Counted from the stretch's first letter, positions 25,131-34,392 are shown. The stretch is DNA of 64,000 bases from an uncultured Lachnospiraceae bacterium (GCA_900548905.1 URMK01000008.1:74612-138611); one strand, 5' to 3'. Numbers and translations are program-made. The notes: generated by a model from the letters alone, not told the origin.

Positions 25131-26807
25131 GTGAATAAAATTGTGGATGAAAATTATCTTGATTTAATTATTGATAATGCTTTGCTGCATAATTATATTG
25201 CAGAAGATAATATAACAGAATTAAATGACAGATATTCTATCCTGCATATATTGAGCGGGGAACCTTCTCCATGCGATCTCGGAGAGCTTTATCAGTATCA
25301 TAGTATTCCCAGCCTTTATACGCCTATGTCACAATACGGGACAGAGGATACCGGAATTATGAGTATCCAGACGAATCCGCATCTGGCTCTTTACGGACAA
25401 GATGTCCTGGTAGGGATAATTGATACGGGAATTGATTATTGTCATCCGGCATTTATGGATGAGAATGGATGTTCCCGCATTGTCCGTATCTGGGATCAGT
25501 CTATACAGGACGGACCGCCGCCTTCCGGTTTTTCCTATGGTACGGAATACAGCAAAGAGAGGATCGAACAGGCTCTTATGGATGAAAATCCCCTGGAAGT
25601 TGTACCGAGTACGGACAATAACGGACATGGGACTGCTGTTGCCAGTATTATTGCAGGAAGCCAGCGGGAGGATAATGGGTTCAGAGGAATTGTCACCCGG
25701 GCTGAGCTGGCAGTTGTAAAATTAAAGGAGCCTAAGAAAAACCTGCTGAAAATATCTTTTATACCGGAAAATATAGAATGCTATCAGGAAACAGATGTTA
25801 TTCTGGCGGTGAAATATCTGGAAGGGATATCCATGCAGCTTGATCGGCCGATGGTTATCTGTTTTGCATTTGGAAGCAGCCAGGGCAGCCATGACGGTTA
25901 CAGTACCTTAAATGATTATATGGACAGAGTAGTTCTGAAGCCCCGGATAGATATTGCTGTTGCCGCAGGGAATGAAGGGAATAACCGGCGGCATTATTTC
26001 GGCGCGGTGGATGAACCGCCCTACCATCACAGTTTTGAATTGAAGGTGGGAGAGCAGGAGGGCCTGTTTGCTATGGAAATATGGACGGCTCTTCCTGCAC
26101 GGCTTGCTATCCGGATTATGTGTCCCACAGGGGAATATACGAGGGTTATTTATCCGCAGCTGGAAAGCTGCTATTCTTTCGGATTTGTTTTTGAAGGAAG
26201 CAGGATATGGGTGAATAACATCACTTTAGAAAAAGAGAATGGAGAACAGCTTATATTAATCCGTTTTAAAAATCCGCATGAAGGGATTTGGACTTTTAGT
26301 TTGGAAAATCTGGAGGAAGAGCCTTATACCTTTCATTCCTGGCTTCCGGCAGGGGAGCTTCTGTCTGATGAAACGTATTTCCTGATGCCGTCACCTTATA
26401 CCACAGTTACCATGCCCGGAACTTCGAACGGTTTGTTGACGGTGACGGCATATAACCCGCAGACAAACAGTATTCTGGCACAATCCGGCTGGGGATATAC
26501 AAGGGACTGGAGGGTGACTCCCGATGTGGCGGCACCGGGTTATCAAATGGCATGTGCGCTTTCAAACGGGCTCTATGGCAATCTGACCGGTACAGGAGCC
26601 GCGTCTGCTTTTGGGGCCGGTGTGATAGCTATGATGCTGGAATGGGCGGTGGTGAGAGGAAACTATCCGACAATTACGGGCAGTGACATAAACAAGCTTA
26701 TTATACGCGGTGCAGACAGAAGCAATTCCGGCTATGCTTTTCCAAATCCCAATTGGGGCTACGGAATTCTGGATATTTATGGTTTCCTGAGCAAACTGGA
26801 TTTATGA
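25131..26807 (+). CDS. S8 subtilisin-family protein, Csp-like, catalytic Ser replaced by Gly
   Basis: A 558-residue protein without a signal peptide, in the layout of clostridial Csp-type subtilases (N-terminal ~90-residue prodomain, then the catalytic domain with a jelly-roll insert around residues 300-440). The aspartate is D98 in IIDTGIDY and the histidine H166 in NNGHGTAVASIIAG. The oxyanion-hole asparagine lies in AAGNEGNN. At the serine position, where GTSxA is expected, the sequence reads G487-T-G489-AAS, so the nucleophile is missing and the protein may be a pseudoprotease. The start is a GTG with GGGAGGA eight bases upstream; the nearby ATG leads to a stop after three codons. A 0A box lies about 230 bases upstream. 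Confidence 0.8.
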   Translation: MNKIVDENYLDLIIDNALLHNYIAEDNITELNDRYSILHILSGEPSPCDLGELYQYHSIPSLYTPMSQYGTEDTGIMSIQTNPHLALYGQDVLVGIIDTGIDYCHPAFMDENGCSRIVRIWDQSIQDGPPPSGFSYGTEYSKERIEQALMDENPLEVVPSTDNNGHGTAVASIIAGSQREDNGFRGIVTRAELAVVKLKEPKKNLLKISFIPENIECYQETDVILAVKYLEGISMQLDRPMVICFAFGSSQGSHDGYSTLNDYMDRVVLKPRIDIAVAAGNEGNNRRHYFGAVDEPPYHHSFELKVGEQEGLFAMEIWTALPARLAIRIMCPTGEYTRVIYPQLESCYSFGFVFEGSRIWVNNITLEKENGEQLILIRFKNPHEGIWTFSLENLEEEPYTFHSWLPAGELLSDETYFLMPSPYTTVTMPGTSNGLLTVTAYNPQTNSILAQSGWGYTRDWRVTPDVAAPGYQMACALSNGLYGNLTGTGAASAFGAGVIAMMLEWAVVRGNYPTITGSDINKLIIRGADRSNSGYAFPNPNWGYGILDIYGFLSKLDL

Positions 26808-26913
26808 GAAGACAGGTTGTTATCTGTGGAGATACGTGCTATGCTTTAGACGTAAGCGTAAAGGGGAGCGTTAGACTTCTGGCCGTGTTTTTATCAGAGA
26901 AAAGAGGTTAGCC

Positions 26914-27813
26914 ATGAAAGAGTATTCCATTGAGGAGCAATTTGCGATAGTGGCATTGAACGCACAGGACAGCCGGCATGACTCTGTGGCCAAAAATGCG
27001 GTGATAGCGGGAATTGCCGCCGCCAAAGCCGTACAGAGGCTTTTATATGAGGAGGAAAAACCGGACGCTGCGGAATGGGAACGGAAGCTTCGGGAACAGC
27101 TGAATGCCGTTAAAAAGATGAGCCGTAAAAAACGTAGGGAAGTGGAAACGGATATGGCGGATATTCTGAAGGCAGAAGGAATATTGCAGGAAATACCAAA
27201 CCTGCTGGGCTGTGATATGAATTATTATACCGCGAATGTAACCATGCGGGAATATAAGAGTGACCCCGCTGTCTATCAGAGTATTGTGGAAGGCGTACGG
27301 GCAGTTATTGAGGAACAGGAGGAAGTGTCTGAAAAAACAGTGGTATTGTTCTGGCTGTTCAGGGAGAGCGGCTGTCTGCATGATATTTTCACTGTGGAAG
27401 AGCAGGAAACAGTCCAAAATAAGCTGTCGGCAGCGGCCGCCGGAAACCCCTTATATAAAGCCATTTTAGGGCAGGAATTCCATAGCGCGGTGTGGCTGCT
27501 GGGTATACAGTATGTAAACTGGAAGCATAAGCTTTTCCGGAATCCTTATCTGGAGGGCGTTAACCTTATGTTCCCGTTTCTGGACAGACGGCAGGCGATT
27601 TTTATTGATATGGTGATAGTGGGAACCAGTGTCAGTGACAGAAGAAGTGCGGCAATTGCTTTTCTGGAGAAAAACGGACATACCTGTGAAGAAATAAAAA
27701 ACGGAACGGAGACCATAGTGAAGGTGGATAATGGATATTACCGCATTTTTCCTTCCGCCCGTTCTTTTAAAATCCCCGTTCAGGGGGTGGAACTTTTGCC
27801 GGTATACAGATAG
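26914..27813 (+). CDS. Protein of unknown function
   Basis: I do not recognise this 299-residue protein. It begins with a helical segment SIEEQFAIVALNAQDSRHDSVAKNAVIAGIAAAKAVQRLL and a charged coil (residues about 45-85, KKMSRKKRREVETDM). The middle is helical, and the C-terminal part holds hydrophobic strands (RQAIFIDMVIVGTSVSDRRSAAIAFLEKNGH). There is no signal peptide or obvious membrane segment. GAAAAGAGG precedes the ATG. It ends 72 bases before the aminoglycoside acetyltransferase-like gene, with a small hairpin between. Confidence 0.6.
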   Translation: MKEYSIEEQFAIVALNAQDSRHDSVAKNAVIAGIAAAKAVQRLLYEEEKPDAAEWERKLREQLNAVKKMSRKKRREVETDMADILKAEGILQEIPNLLGCDMNYYTANVTMREYKSDPAVYQSIVEGVRAVIEEQEEVSEKTVVLFWLFRESGCLHDIFTVEEQETVQNKLSAAAAGNPLYKAILGQEFHSAVWLLGIQYVNWKHKLFRNPYLEGVNLMFPFLDRRQAIFIDMVIVGTSVSDRRSAAIAFLEKNGHTCEEIKNGTETIVKVDNGYYRIFPSARSFKIPVQGVELLPVYR

Positions 27814-27825
27814 AGGGCAAAAGCC

Positions 27826-27843
27826 AGTCCCTGGGGAGGGACT
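27826..27843 (+). other. Small hairpin between genes
   Basis: AGTCCCT, a GGGG loop, AGGGACT. No T-run follows, so its role as a terminator is doubtful. Confidence 0.4.
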
Positions 27844-27885
27844 ATAATCACTCCTACTTTATTATTATACAAGGAAATCAGAAAG

Positions 27886-28704
27886 ATGAATTACACCCGT
27901 TTAGAATTGCAGAACCAATTAAAAGAAATGGACTTGTATCCAACAGATACCGTTCTTGTACATTCTTCCATGAAATCGATGGGAGCGGTGGAGGGAGGCG
28001 CAGATACCGTACTGGATGCCCTGATGGAATATTTTTCAAGGGGGCTTCTTCTGCTTCCCACCCATACCTGGGCGCAGATGGGGGAGGAATACCGTGAATT
28101 TGACCCTGTGAAGGAGGATGCCTGTGTGGGAATTCTGCCCAATCTTTTCCGTAAGAGGCCCGGTGTGTGCCGCTCTCTTCATCCTACCCACAGTATGGCG
28201 GCTTATGGTGCGGGAGCGGAAGAATATACAGCCGGGGAAGAGAAGTGCAATACGCCGTGTACTCCCGGCGGATGCTATGACCGGCTGAAAGACATAAATG
28301 GCAGAATCCTTTTGGCGGGAGTGACACATGCCCGTAATACCTATATCCACAGTGTGGAAGAGGTGCTGAACATTCCTAACCGTTTGACGGATAAACCGGT
28401 GGAATTCTATACGAAGATGCCTGACGGAAGCCGGAAGAAAATCTTTATGAGGAGGCACTATAATGCGGTACAGCCTTATATTTCGGAGGATTTTGTAAAG
28501 CTGACGCAGGCCTTTTATGAGACGGGGGCCGCCAGGCAGGTTCGGTTTGGCAATGCTGAATGCATCCTGTGTGACGCGCGAGGGATATTTGAGGTTACCA
28601 GGCATATTCTGGCTCCTGATCCGGAATGTATTATCACGAGTCCCGCGATTCCTTCTTCCAGATGGGAGGATTTTAAAGGAGGCCCCTATTTTCTGCAGGC
28701 TTGA
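27886..28704 (+). CDS. AAC(3) family N-acetyltransferase
   Basis: A 272-residue cytosolic protein of the antibiotic_NAT family (PF02522), which includes aminoglycoside 3-N-acetyltransferases and many chromosomal members of unknown substrate. Family motifs are VLVHSSMKSMGAVEGGADTVLDALMEYF, LLLPTHTW, and SLHPTHSMAAYGAGAEEYTAGE, with the conserved histidine of HPTHS. GGCYDRLKDINGRILLAGV and the THARNTYIHSVEE motif follow. The acetyl-CoA-dependent reaction is likely, but resistance cannot be assumed. AGGAAATCAGAAAG precedes the ATG. Confidence 0.85.
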   Translation: MNYTRLELQNQLKEMDLYPTDTVLVHSSMKSMGAVEGGADTVLDALMEYFSRGLLLLPTHTWAQMGEEYREFDPVKEDACVGILPNLFRKRPGVCRSLHPTHSMAAYGAGAEEYTAGEEKCNTPCTPGGCYDRLKDINGRILLAGVTHARNTYIHSVEEVLNIPNRLTDKPVEFYTKMPDGSRKKIFMRRHYNAVQPYISEDFVKLTQAFYETGAARQVRFGNAECILCDARGIFEVTRHILAPDPECIITSPAIPSSRWEDFKGGPYFLQA

Positions 28705-28735
28705 AATCATAGGCTTCGCCGGCGGAAATAAAAAT

Positions 28736-28776
28736 GCCGCAGGGTCATGAGAACAAATGACCCTGCGGCTGTTTTT
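28736..28776 (+). terminator. Intrinsic terminator between convergent genes
   Basis: A perfect 13-bp stem (28736-28748 with 28757-28769), eight-base loop, then TGTTTTT. It is shared with the convergent lipoprotein gene. Confidence 0.85.
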
Positions 28777-28783
28777 GCTGATT

Positions 28784-29632
28784 TTATTTCGCTGCGGTTA
28801 CGGAGATGATGTGAGGATTTACGCCTTCATACCAGTACAGATAACCTTCCAGATCGATTACATCACCGATTTGCAGGTCCTTTACTGCCGCATATACGTC
28901 GGTGGTATTGTCGCACAGGTAGGATTCTACAACGAAGGAATAGGTCTCGCCGTTCAGGGAAACGTTGAAGTACAGGTCGTCACCGTCCGTGCCGGATCCG
29001 TCCCAGTTGTACAGGTAAGCAACATCGTTCCCGGCCTCATCCTGTCCGGCGGCTTCCACGGTCATGCCTTTAAATGCAACATACTGGTTCTGATAGTCGA
29101 TCAGTTCATCGGTTCCCAGCATTGCGGTAACATCTTTGACAGGAGCAAGATAGGTGTCTCCTTCCACGATTTCAAAGGTAGCATCCATAATTTCCACTTC
29201 ACCGGACCACTCCGCTTTATATCCTGTTACCTTGATCTTGGTTCCGGGAACCAGCTTTTCATAATCTTCCTCTGAGCAGGCCATGTTGTACACGAAATAG
29301 GCGCCGTCCTGATCCTGGGTATATACGGTAGCCTTGTCTTCCCACCATGACTGCTTTGCCTGGACATAGGTTTCGACAACAACTTCGGAATCCAGATCTG
29401 CGGCCATGTACTCCTCATAGGACAACACGCCTACGGTGCCGGCGGCATCTGCCGTGGTTTCTGTGGATGCTTCTTCCGATACGGCTGCTGTAGTTTCTTC
29501 CGGAACAGCGCTGGAAGCTTCGGTAACGGCTTCAACGGTGCTTTCTGCCGCAGGGGCATTCTCAGTCTTTGCGCAGCCGGTCATTCCGAGCACAAGAGAG
29601 AGGGTCAGGGATAAAACGATTGCTTTTTTCAT
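28784..29632 (-). CDS. Lipoprotein with OB-fold-like repeats
   Basis: A 282-residue lipoprotein: signal peptide with lipobox GMTGC (C20), then a Thr/Glu/Ala-rich linker to about residue 75. Two beta-rich units follow: EVVVETYVQAKQSWWEDKATVYTQDQDGAYFVYNM ... PGTKIKVTGYKAEWSGEVEIMDATFEIVEG, and YVAFKGMTVEAAG ... DVIDLEGYLYWYEGVNPHIISVTA. Both read like OB-fold/YdeI-type domains. No enzyme is implied; surface binding is likely. I chose the ATG at 29632 (AAAAAGGAG upstream) over one 13 codons earlier. It has its own transcript, ending in the convergent terminator. Confidence 0.7.
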   Translation of the reverse strand: MKKAIVLSLTLSLVLGMTGCAKTENAPAAESTVEAVTEASSAVPEETTAAVSEEASTETTADAAGTVGVLSYEEYMAADLDSEVVVETYVQAKQSWWEDKATVYTQDQDGAYFVYNMACSEEDYEKLVPGTKIKVTGYKAEWSGEVEIMDATFEIVEGDTYLAPVKDVTAMLGTDELIDYQNQYVAFKGMTVEAAGQDEAGNDVAYLYNWDGSGTDGDDLYFNVSLNGETYSFVVESYLCDNTTDVYAAVKDLQIGDVIDLEGYLYWYEGVNPHIISVTAAK

Positions 29633-29717
29633 AACATTCTCCTTTTTACTGATGGGCATTTTACATAACAAACAAAGTCATTATATACCTGAAAATACCA
29701 GGGATCAACAGAAACTG

Positions 29718-31319
29718 TCAAGAATTCCTCTTTTTTTTCATGCCCTGCCGGATGAGATATACAAGTATTAATATCCATGCGCCGGCAAGACAGGAAAGCA
29801 GGGCGGCGGCTGTGGGCGGCAGAGGGCCGAGATCCGCTTTGCCGGCGGAAGCGGGGCCGCTTTCGTTCAGGTGGTAGAGGGAGGTTACATCTTCGTAAAG
29901 ATCCGCGATAAAAGCGTCGTTAATCTCTTTCTTACGCCGGACTGCTTTTGTGACCTCCTCCACAAGCTGGCCGGAGGCGCTGCGCAGGGAGGCGGAGCCA
30001 TTGAATACAGGGGTGACAAACGTATCGTCCACATGCTCCAGCAGGAGACGGGAGGCCTTGATCTTCACATCATAATGGAGGGAATTGTCCTCGCCGCACC
30101 GGGAGAGGTAATCCTGGTAGGCGGAGGCGTTTTGTGCTTTGCTCGTCACAGGGACGTAACCTTCCGTCCGGGAATAGGCGATCTGTACCTCATTGGTGAG
30201 AAGGTACTGGGTAAAGAGCCAGGAAGCCAGCACTTCCTGGGGATCTGTCTTATTAAACACACAGACGGAGGGGCCCTGGGATATCATTTGGGGATGCTCC
30301 GGATTATACTGGGGAATCATCCTCACCTCGGTTTCGAAGTCCACAAGTGCCTCCTCACTGATATCGGTGAGAGGCGCATCCGTACCCATCCAGGTAGCTC
30401 CGGCAGTGGAATCAACAGCGAAAATACACTGGCCCGCATTCATAAAATTGGCGGGATAGCTGGATATCTTAAAGGTGGAGAAGGCGCCTGATTTTGCATG
30501 CTCTGCAACTGTGTACAGGAACTGGGTGGTGGTATCGTTAAACAGCTGGATTTCCCCGTTTTCAGAAGCATAGCCGGCATCATTCTGCTTCAGATACTGG
30601 ATCATCATGTTATCCGTGGATTTGTAGATAAAGGGGATCATGACGGACTGTCCGTTAATGAGATAATTTCCGTTGGCATCCTTGGCCATGGCAGCCTCGG
30701 AAACCTCCCATATAAAATCCCATGTCAGCGTATCCGGAAGGGTGTAGCCCAGCTTTTCCACATAGGTTTTATTGATATAGCAGGCTTCTGTGGAACGCAT
30801 GAAGGGCAGGGCGTATGTCTGCCCGTTTAAGGAACATTCCCGGAGAAACTGTCCGATGATTTCCTCCTGTGTAGGAGAGTCGAAGAGAAGCTCGCTTCCG
30901 CCCAAGCCATACCCGGGATCGGCAATCAGCCCGTCCAGGGGAACCACGGTGCTGCTTCCCGTCAGATAGGTGGCAATATGATCCGGATAGGTAATGCATA
31001 CGTTGGGCGTGGTATCCGTGGCAATGTTGGTGATGACATCGTTGTAAATCTTGCCATAATCCGTATATAACCGCAGGTTCACAGTGATATTCGGGTACAG
31101 CTGCTGAAAATCCGTAATCGCTTTCTTATAAATGTCCGTCTGGGTTTTGTTCGTATCGTTTTTTGCCCAAAAAGTGATCTCATATTGCCTGGAGGTATCA
31201 AACTGTCCGGGGATGGAAAAGGTCTTTTGGCCTCCCTGGCCGTGGCAGCCGGTCAGCATCGACAGGGCAAGCAGGAGAAAAAACAGGGCGGCGCTCTTTT
31301 TTATGTGCGTTGTTTTCAT
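29718..31319 (-). CDS. Sugar ABC transporter substrate-binding lipoprotein with C-terminal membrane helix
   Basis: A 533-residue extracellular solute-binding protein (family 1; UgpB/MalE-like). It has a signal peptide with lipobox MLTGC (C25), then YEITFWAKNDTNKTQTDIYKKAITDFQQLYPNITVNL, typical of the cluster. Unusually, after a linker ending GPLPP it carries a hydrophobic helix (about residues 503-523, AALLSCLAGAWILILVYLI) and a basic RQGMKKKRNS tail. It would thus be anchored both by lipid and by a transmembrane helix with its C-terminus in the cytosol. It is the last gene of a four-gene operon and overlaps the permease stop by four bases (ATGA). Confidence 0.85.
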   Translation of the reverse strand: MKTTHIKKSAALFFLLLALSMLTGCHGQGGQKTFSIPGQFDTSRQYEITFWAKNDTNKTQTDIYKKAITDFQQLYPNITVNLRLYTDYGKIYNDVITNIATDTTPNVCITYPDHIATYLTGSSTVVPLDGLIADPGYGLGGSELLFDSPTQEEIIGQFLRECSLNGQTYALPFMRSTEACYINKTYVEKLGYTLPDTLTWDFIWEVSEAAMAKDANGNYLINGQSVMIPFIYKSTDNMMIQYLKQNDAGYASENGEIQLFNDTTTQFLYTVAEHAKSGAFSTFKISSYPANFMNAGQCIFAVDSTAGATWMGTDAPLTDISEEALVDFETEVRMIPQYNPEHPQMISQGPSVCVFNKTDPQEVLASWLFTQYLLTNEVQIAYSRTEGYVPVTSKAQNASAYQDYLSRCGEDNSLHYDVKIKASRLLLEHVDDTFVTPVFNGSASLRSASGQLVEEVTKAVRRKKEINDAFIADLYEDVTSLYHLNESGPASAGKADLGPLPPTAAALLSCLAGAWILILVYLIRQGMKKKRNS

Positions 31320-32191
31320 CCCTTGGTACCTCCTCTGGATACGCCTTCCATGATTTTTCTGCGGAATACCAGGAACAGCAGGATCAGCGGAACCGAGATC
31401 ACAACAACTGCAGCCATCATAGCCGGGATATTCTCGCGCCCGAATCCGTTTTCACGGATTTCCTGAATCCCGTTTGAGACCAGATAATAACTGGGATCAT
31501 CCGTAATCAGCCGGGGCCATACATAGGAATTCCAGCACTCGATCATCTTCAGGATAGTGATGGTGACGAGGGTGGGCTTGCAGATAGGGATCATGACTTT
31601 CCACAGATATTTGAAATCGGAGGTGCCGTCCGCCTTGGCGGCGCGGTACAGTTCATCCGGTACCAGTTCAAAGTTCTCCTTTAACAGATAGATGTAAAAT
31701 ACGGAGGTGACGGAGGGCAGGATGAGGCCGAGGAAGGTATTGCGCATATCAAGGTTGGTGACCGTTGCGTAATTGGTGATGATGACCAGCTCATTGGGAA
31801 TCATCATCAGGGAAAGCAGCAGTGTAAAAGCGATATTTTTCCCGCGAAACGACAGCCTTGCAAACGCATAGGCCGCCAGGGTAATCACAACCAGCATGAT
31901 AGCTGTGGTAGCCAGGGTAAAAAGCAGCGTATTCAGAAGATAGCCGGCAAGCGGCACCGTGGTGAAGGCATCGGAAAAGTTTTGCAGCGTGGGGGAGTGC
32001 GGGAAAAAGGAGGGGACGCGCTCCGCATTATAGGAACCGTAGCTTTTTACGGAGGTGAGCAGCATCCAATAAAAAGGAAACAGTACCACAAGCGCCCAGA
32101 ATGCCAGCAGGATATAAATGAGAGTGTTCGTGATCCGTTTACGTCGTTTTGCAGTTTTTTCTATTTTACGGTAATCCATGGTTGTTCCCAT
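31316..32191 (-). CDS. Sugar ABC transporter permease, UgpE/MalG type
   Basis: A 291-residue permease with six membrane helices. The first begins LIYILLAFWALVVLFPFYWMLLTSVK; the EAA loop reads EELYRAAKADGTSDFKYLWKVMIPICKPTLVTI, the signature of sugar importers. Start choice is uncertain: TTG at 32215, ATG at 32191 and ATG at 32179 are all in frame, and none has a strong ribosome binding site. A GCGCAC-TTTT-GTGCGC hairpin lies just upstream (about 32194-32209). It works with the next permease and the ATPase. Confidence 0.85.
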   Translation of the reverse strand: MGTTMDYRKIEKTAKRRKRITNTLIYILLAFWALVVLFPFYWMLLTSVKSYGSYNAERVPSFFPHSPTLQNFSDAFTTVPLAGYLLNTLLFTLATTAIMLVVITLAAYAFARLSFRGKNIAFTLLLSLMMIPNELVIITNYATVTNLDMRNTFLGLILPSVTSVFYIYLLKENFELVPDELYRAAKADGTSDFKYLWKVMIPICKPTLVTITILKMIECWNSYVWPRLITDDPSYYLVSNGIQEIRENGFGRENIPAMMAAVVVISVPLILLFLVFRRKIMEGVSRGGTKG

Positions 32192-32221
32192 CTGCGCACT
32201 TTTGTGCGCGTACAAAAGTTT

Positions 32222-33130
32222 TTATATATAGTGGACATGCTTTCTGCTGATTAACAGATTGATACAGGTTATGGTGAGCACGATGGCAAACAGAAGGATG
32301 GCTGCCGCGGATGCGTAAGATGGGTAGCCGCCGCTGCTGCCGTAGAGCATGTCGTACACATAACCGACGATGGTGTTCATCCCCGCCGCATTCAGATCCG
32401 TACCGAACAGGGCGACGGCGTCGCTGTATGCCTTAAAGGCGCCGATGAAGCCGGTAATCACCAGATAAAAGAGCATGGGAGAGATCATGGGAAGCGTGAT
32501 TCTGGTGAAAATCCGTAGCTTCGAAGTCCCGTCCACCTGAGCAGCACGGTAATAGCTTTGGTTTACGGAGGCCAGCGCACTGGTGAGAATCAGGATTTTA
32601 AAGGGCATAACCACCCAGATGGTGTACAGGCACAGGACAGTCATCTTCGCCCAGTAGGGGCCGTCTATAAAATCAACGGATGGGCCGCCGAACCAGTGGA
32701 TCAGAAGATTCACAAGCCCGTCGGAGTAGGCGGTTTTCTTAAAAAGTACCATGAAAACAAGGCCCACGGCAAGCGTATTGGTCACATAAGGCAGAAAATA
32801 AACGGTCTGGAACAGGTCGCGGAGCGGCTTGACGGAGCTTAAAGCAACGGAAAGCAACAAGGCCAGCCCCGTAGAGGCCGGAACGGTGATGATCACCAGC
32901 AGGAAGGTGTTCTTCACTGCCTGCAGAAAGTAGGGATCATGCAGCACATAGGAATAATTGTAGCCGCCTGTTCCATAGCTGGTCCGGGATGCAAAGTTGT
33001 AACCCTCCTCAAAGGAATATATAAATACGTCAATGAGCGGATAAATCATAAATATACCCAGAAAAAGTACAGCCGGGAGCAGGTACAGCCAAGCTTTTCC
33101 GCCGCCGGAAATAACGTTATCATTCTTCAT
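32222..33130 (-). CDS. Sugar ABC transporter permease, UgpA/MalF type
   Basis: A 302-residue permease. It starts MKNDNVISGGGKAWLYLLPAVLFLGIFMIYPLIDVFIYSF, followed by the helices ALLLSVALSSVKPLRDLFQTVYFLPYVTNTLAVGL and the EAA loop QSYYRAAQVDGTSKLRIFTRITLPMISPML. GGGAGGG precedes the ATG at 33130, and the gene overlaps the ATPase end by 11 bases. An ATG 13 codons upstream lies within the ATPase gene and is unlikely. Confidence 0.87.
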   Translation of the reverse strand: MKNDNVISGGGKAWLYLLPAVLFLGIFMIYPLIDVFIYSFEEGYNFASRTSYGTGGYNYSYVLHDPYFLQAVKNTFLLVIITVPASTGLALLLSVALSSVKPLRDLFQTVYFLPYVTNTLAVGLVFMVLFKKTAYSDGLVNLLIHWFGGPSVDFIDGPYWAKMTVLCLYTIWVVMPFKILILTSALASVNQSYYRAAQVDGTSKLRIFTRITLPMISPMLFYLVITGFIGAFKAYSDAVALFGTDLNAAGMNTIVGYVYDMLYGSSGGYPSYASAAAILLFAIVLTITCINLLISRKHVHYI

Positions 33131-34229
33131 AACAGCCCTCCCGGATACGTTCGCCGCTGTTCTTGTCAAAAAGGAATACCTTGCCCGGTTTCAGTGAGAA
33201 TCTTACCGTATCAGAAGAAGTATCCACACGGCTCTCCGATCCGGCAATGGAACGGATGAGAGTATTTTCACAGTCAGGGTGGGTGGAAACGATACTGATA
33301 TCACGTCCCATGACCTCCACACCGTTCAGGGAACAGTTCAGGGGACCGTCTTCCTGCAGAAGGAACCCTTCCGGACGGATTCCGACCCATACCTCCCTGT
33401 CCGTCACACCGGAAACGGGCAGGACAGGAGCTTCTCCGATATAAAGCAGGCGGTCCTGTACCTTCCCGTGAAAAATATTGATGGGAGGGGTTCCCAGAAA
33501 CTTCGCTACGAACAGATTGACCGGATCGTCATATACCTCCTGGGGCTTCCCAATCTGCTGGATGACACCTTCCTTCATGACAACGATCCCGTCGGAAATA
33601 CTCATGGCTTCCTCCTGGTCATGGGTGACGAAGACCGTAGTGATCTGTGTTGCTTTCTGGATTTTACGGATTTCTTCCCTTGTCTGCAGCCGCAGACGGG
33701 CATCCAGGTTGGAAAGAGGCTCGTCCAACAGGAGGACATGCGGCATTTTGACCAAAGCACGTGCAATGGCGACACGCTGTTGCTGCCCTCCGGACAATTC
33801 GCTGGGCTTTCTGTCCATCAGATCCCCGATCTGAACAAGTGCGGCGGCGTTGGAAGCACGTTCCAGCATTTCGGCCCTGGTCAGCTTCTGAGCCCCTTTC
33901 AAATTTTCCAGAGGAAAAAGGATATTCTGTTTTACGGTCAAATGGGGGTAGAGGGCATAATTCTGGAATACCATACCCACCCCCCTGTGCTCCGGTGGAA
34001 GGTTGGTCACGTCCTTATCACCGAAGAATATTTTCCCTTCCGTGGGTTTTTCCAGGCCGCAGATAAGGTTGAGCGTAGTGCTTTTGCCGCAGCCGGAGGG
34101 GCCGAGAAGGCCGATCAATTTACCATCCGGGATCGCAAAGGTGAAATGATCTACGGCGATTACATCACCATGGATTTTCTTATTGCGGTTGGGGAATTTT
34201 TTTGTGAGATTCTGTAATTGGATTTTCAT
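33120..34229 (-). CDS. Sugar ABC transporter ATPase, UgpC/MsmK type
   Basis: A 369-residue ATPase with a C-terminal TOBE regulatory domain. Walker A is GPSGCGKST, the Q-loop is in MVFQNYALYPH, the signature LSGGQQQRVAIARALV, Walker B VLLLDEPLSNLDARLR, and the H-loop FVTHDQEEAM. The TOBE part includes REVWVGIRPEGFLL. It is the first gene of the operon ATPase-permease-permease-binding protein, unlike many sugar operons where the binding protein comes first. GAGGA precedes the ATG at 34229; an earlier ATG at 34259 is in frame but less likely. Confidence 0.9.
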   Translation of the reverse strand: MKIQLQNLTKKFPNRNKKIHGDVIAVDHFTFAIPDGKLIGLLGPSGCGKSTTLNLICGLEKPTEGKIFFGDKDVTNLPPEHRGVGMVFQNYALYPHLTVKQNILFPLENLKGAQKLTRAEMLERASNAAALVQIGDLMDRKPSELSGGQQQRVAIARALVKMPHVLLLDEPLSNLDARLRLQTREEIRKIQKATQITTVFVTHDQEEAMSISDGIVVMKEGVIQQIGKPQEVYDDPVNLFVAKFLGTPPINIFHGKVQDRLLYIGEAPVLPVSGVTDREVWVGIRPEGFLLQEDGPLNCSLNGVEVMGRDISIVSTHPDCENTLIRSIAGSESRVDTSSDTVRFSLKPGKVFLFDKNSGERIREGCYEE

Positions 34230-34264
34230 ACGCATCCTCATTTCTGCATGATTTACCAAAATGT

Positions 34265-34273
34265 ATTATAGCA
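34265..34273 (-). promoter_or_regulatory. Extended -10 promoter of the sugar ABC operon
   Basis: On the minus strand TGCTATAAT, a perfect extended -10, lies 36 bases before the ATPase ATG. No good -35 is visible, which fits an extended -10. Confidence 0.5.
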
Positions 34274-34392
34274 GATTATGCCAGGTTTATCACCGGGTTT
34301 TTGTATTATAATTATTTTGGTATAATAATCAGCCAACGGCCGAACTGTTACATTTTTGAACATCCATCTTCCAAAGTGGCCCGTTATTGAGG

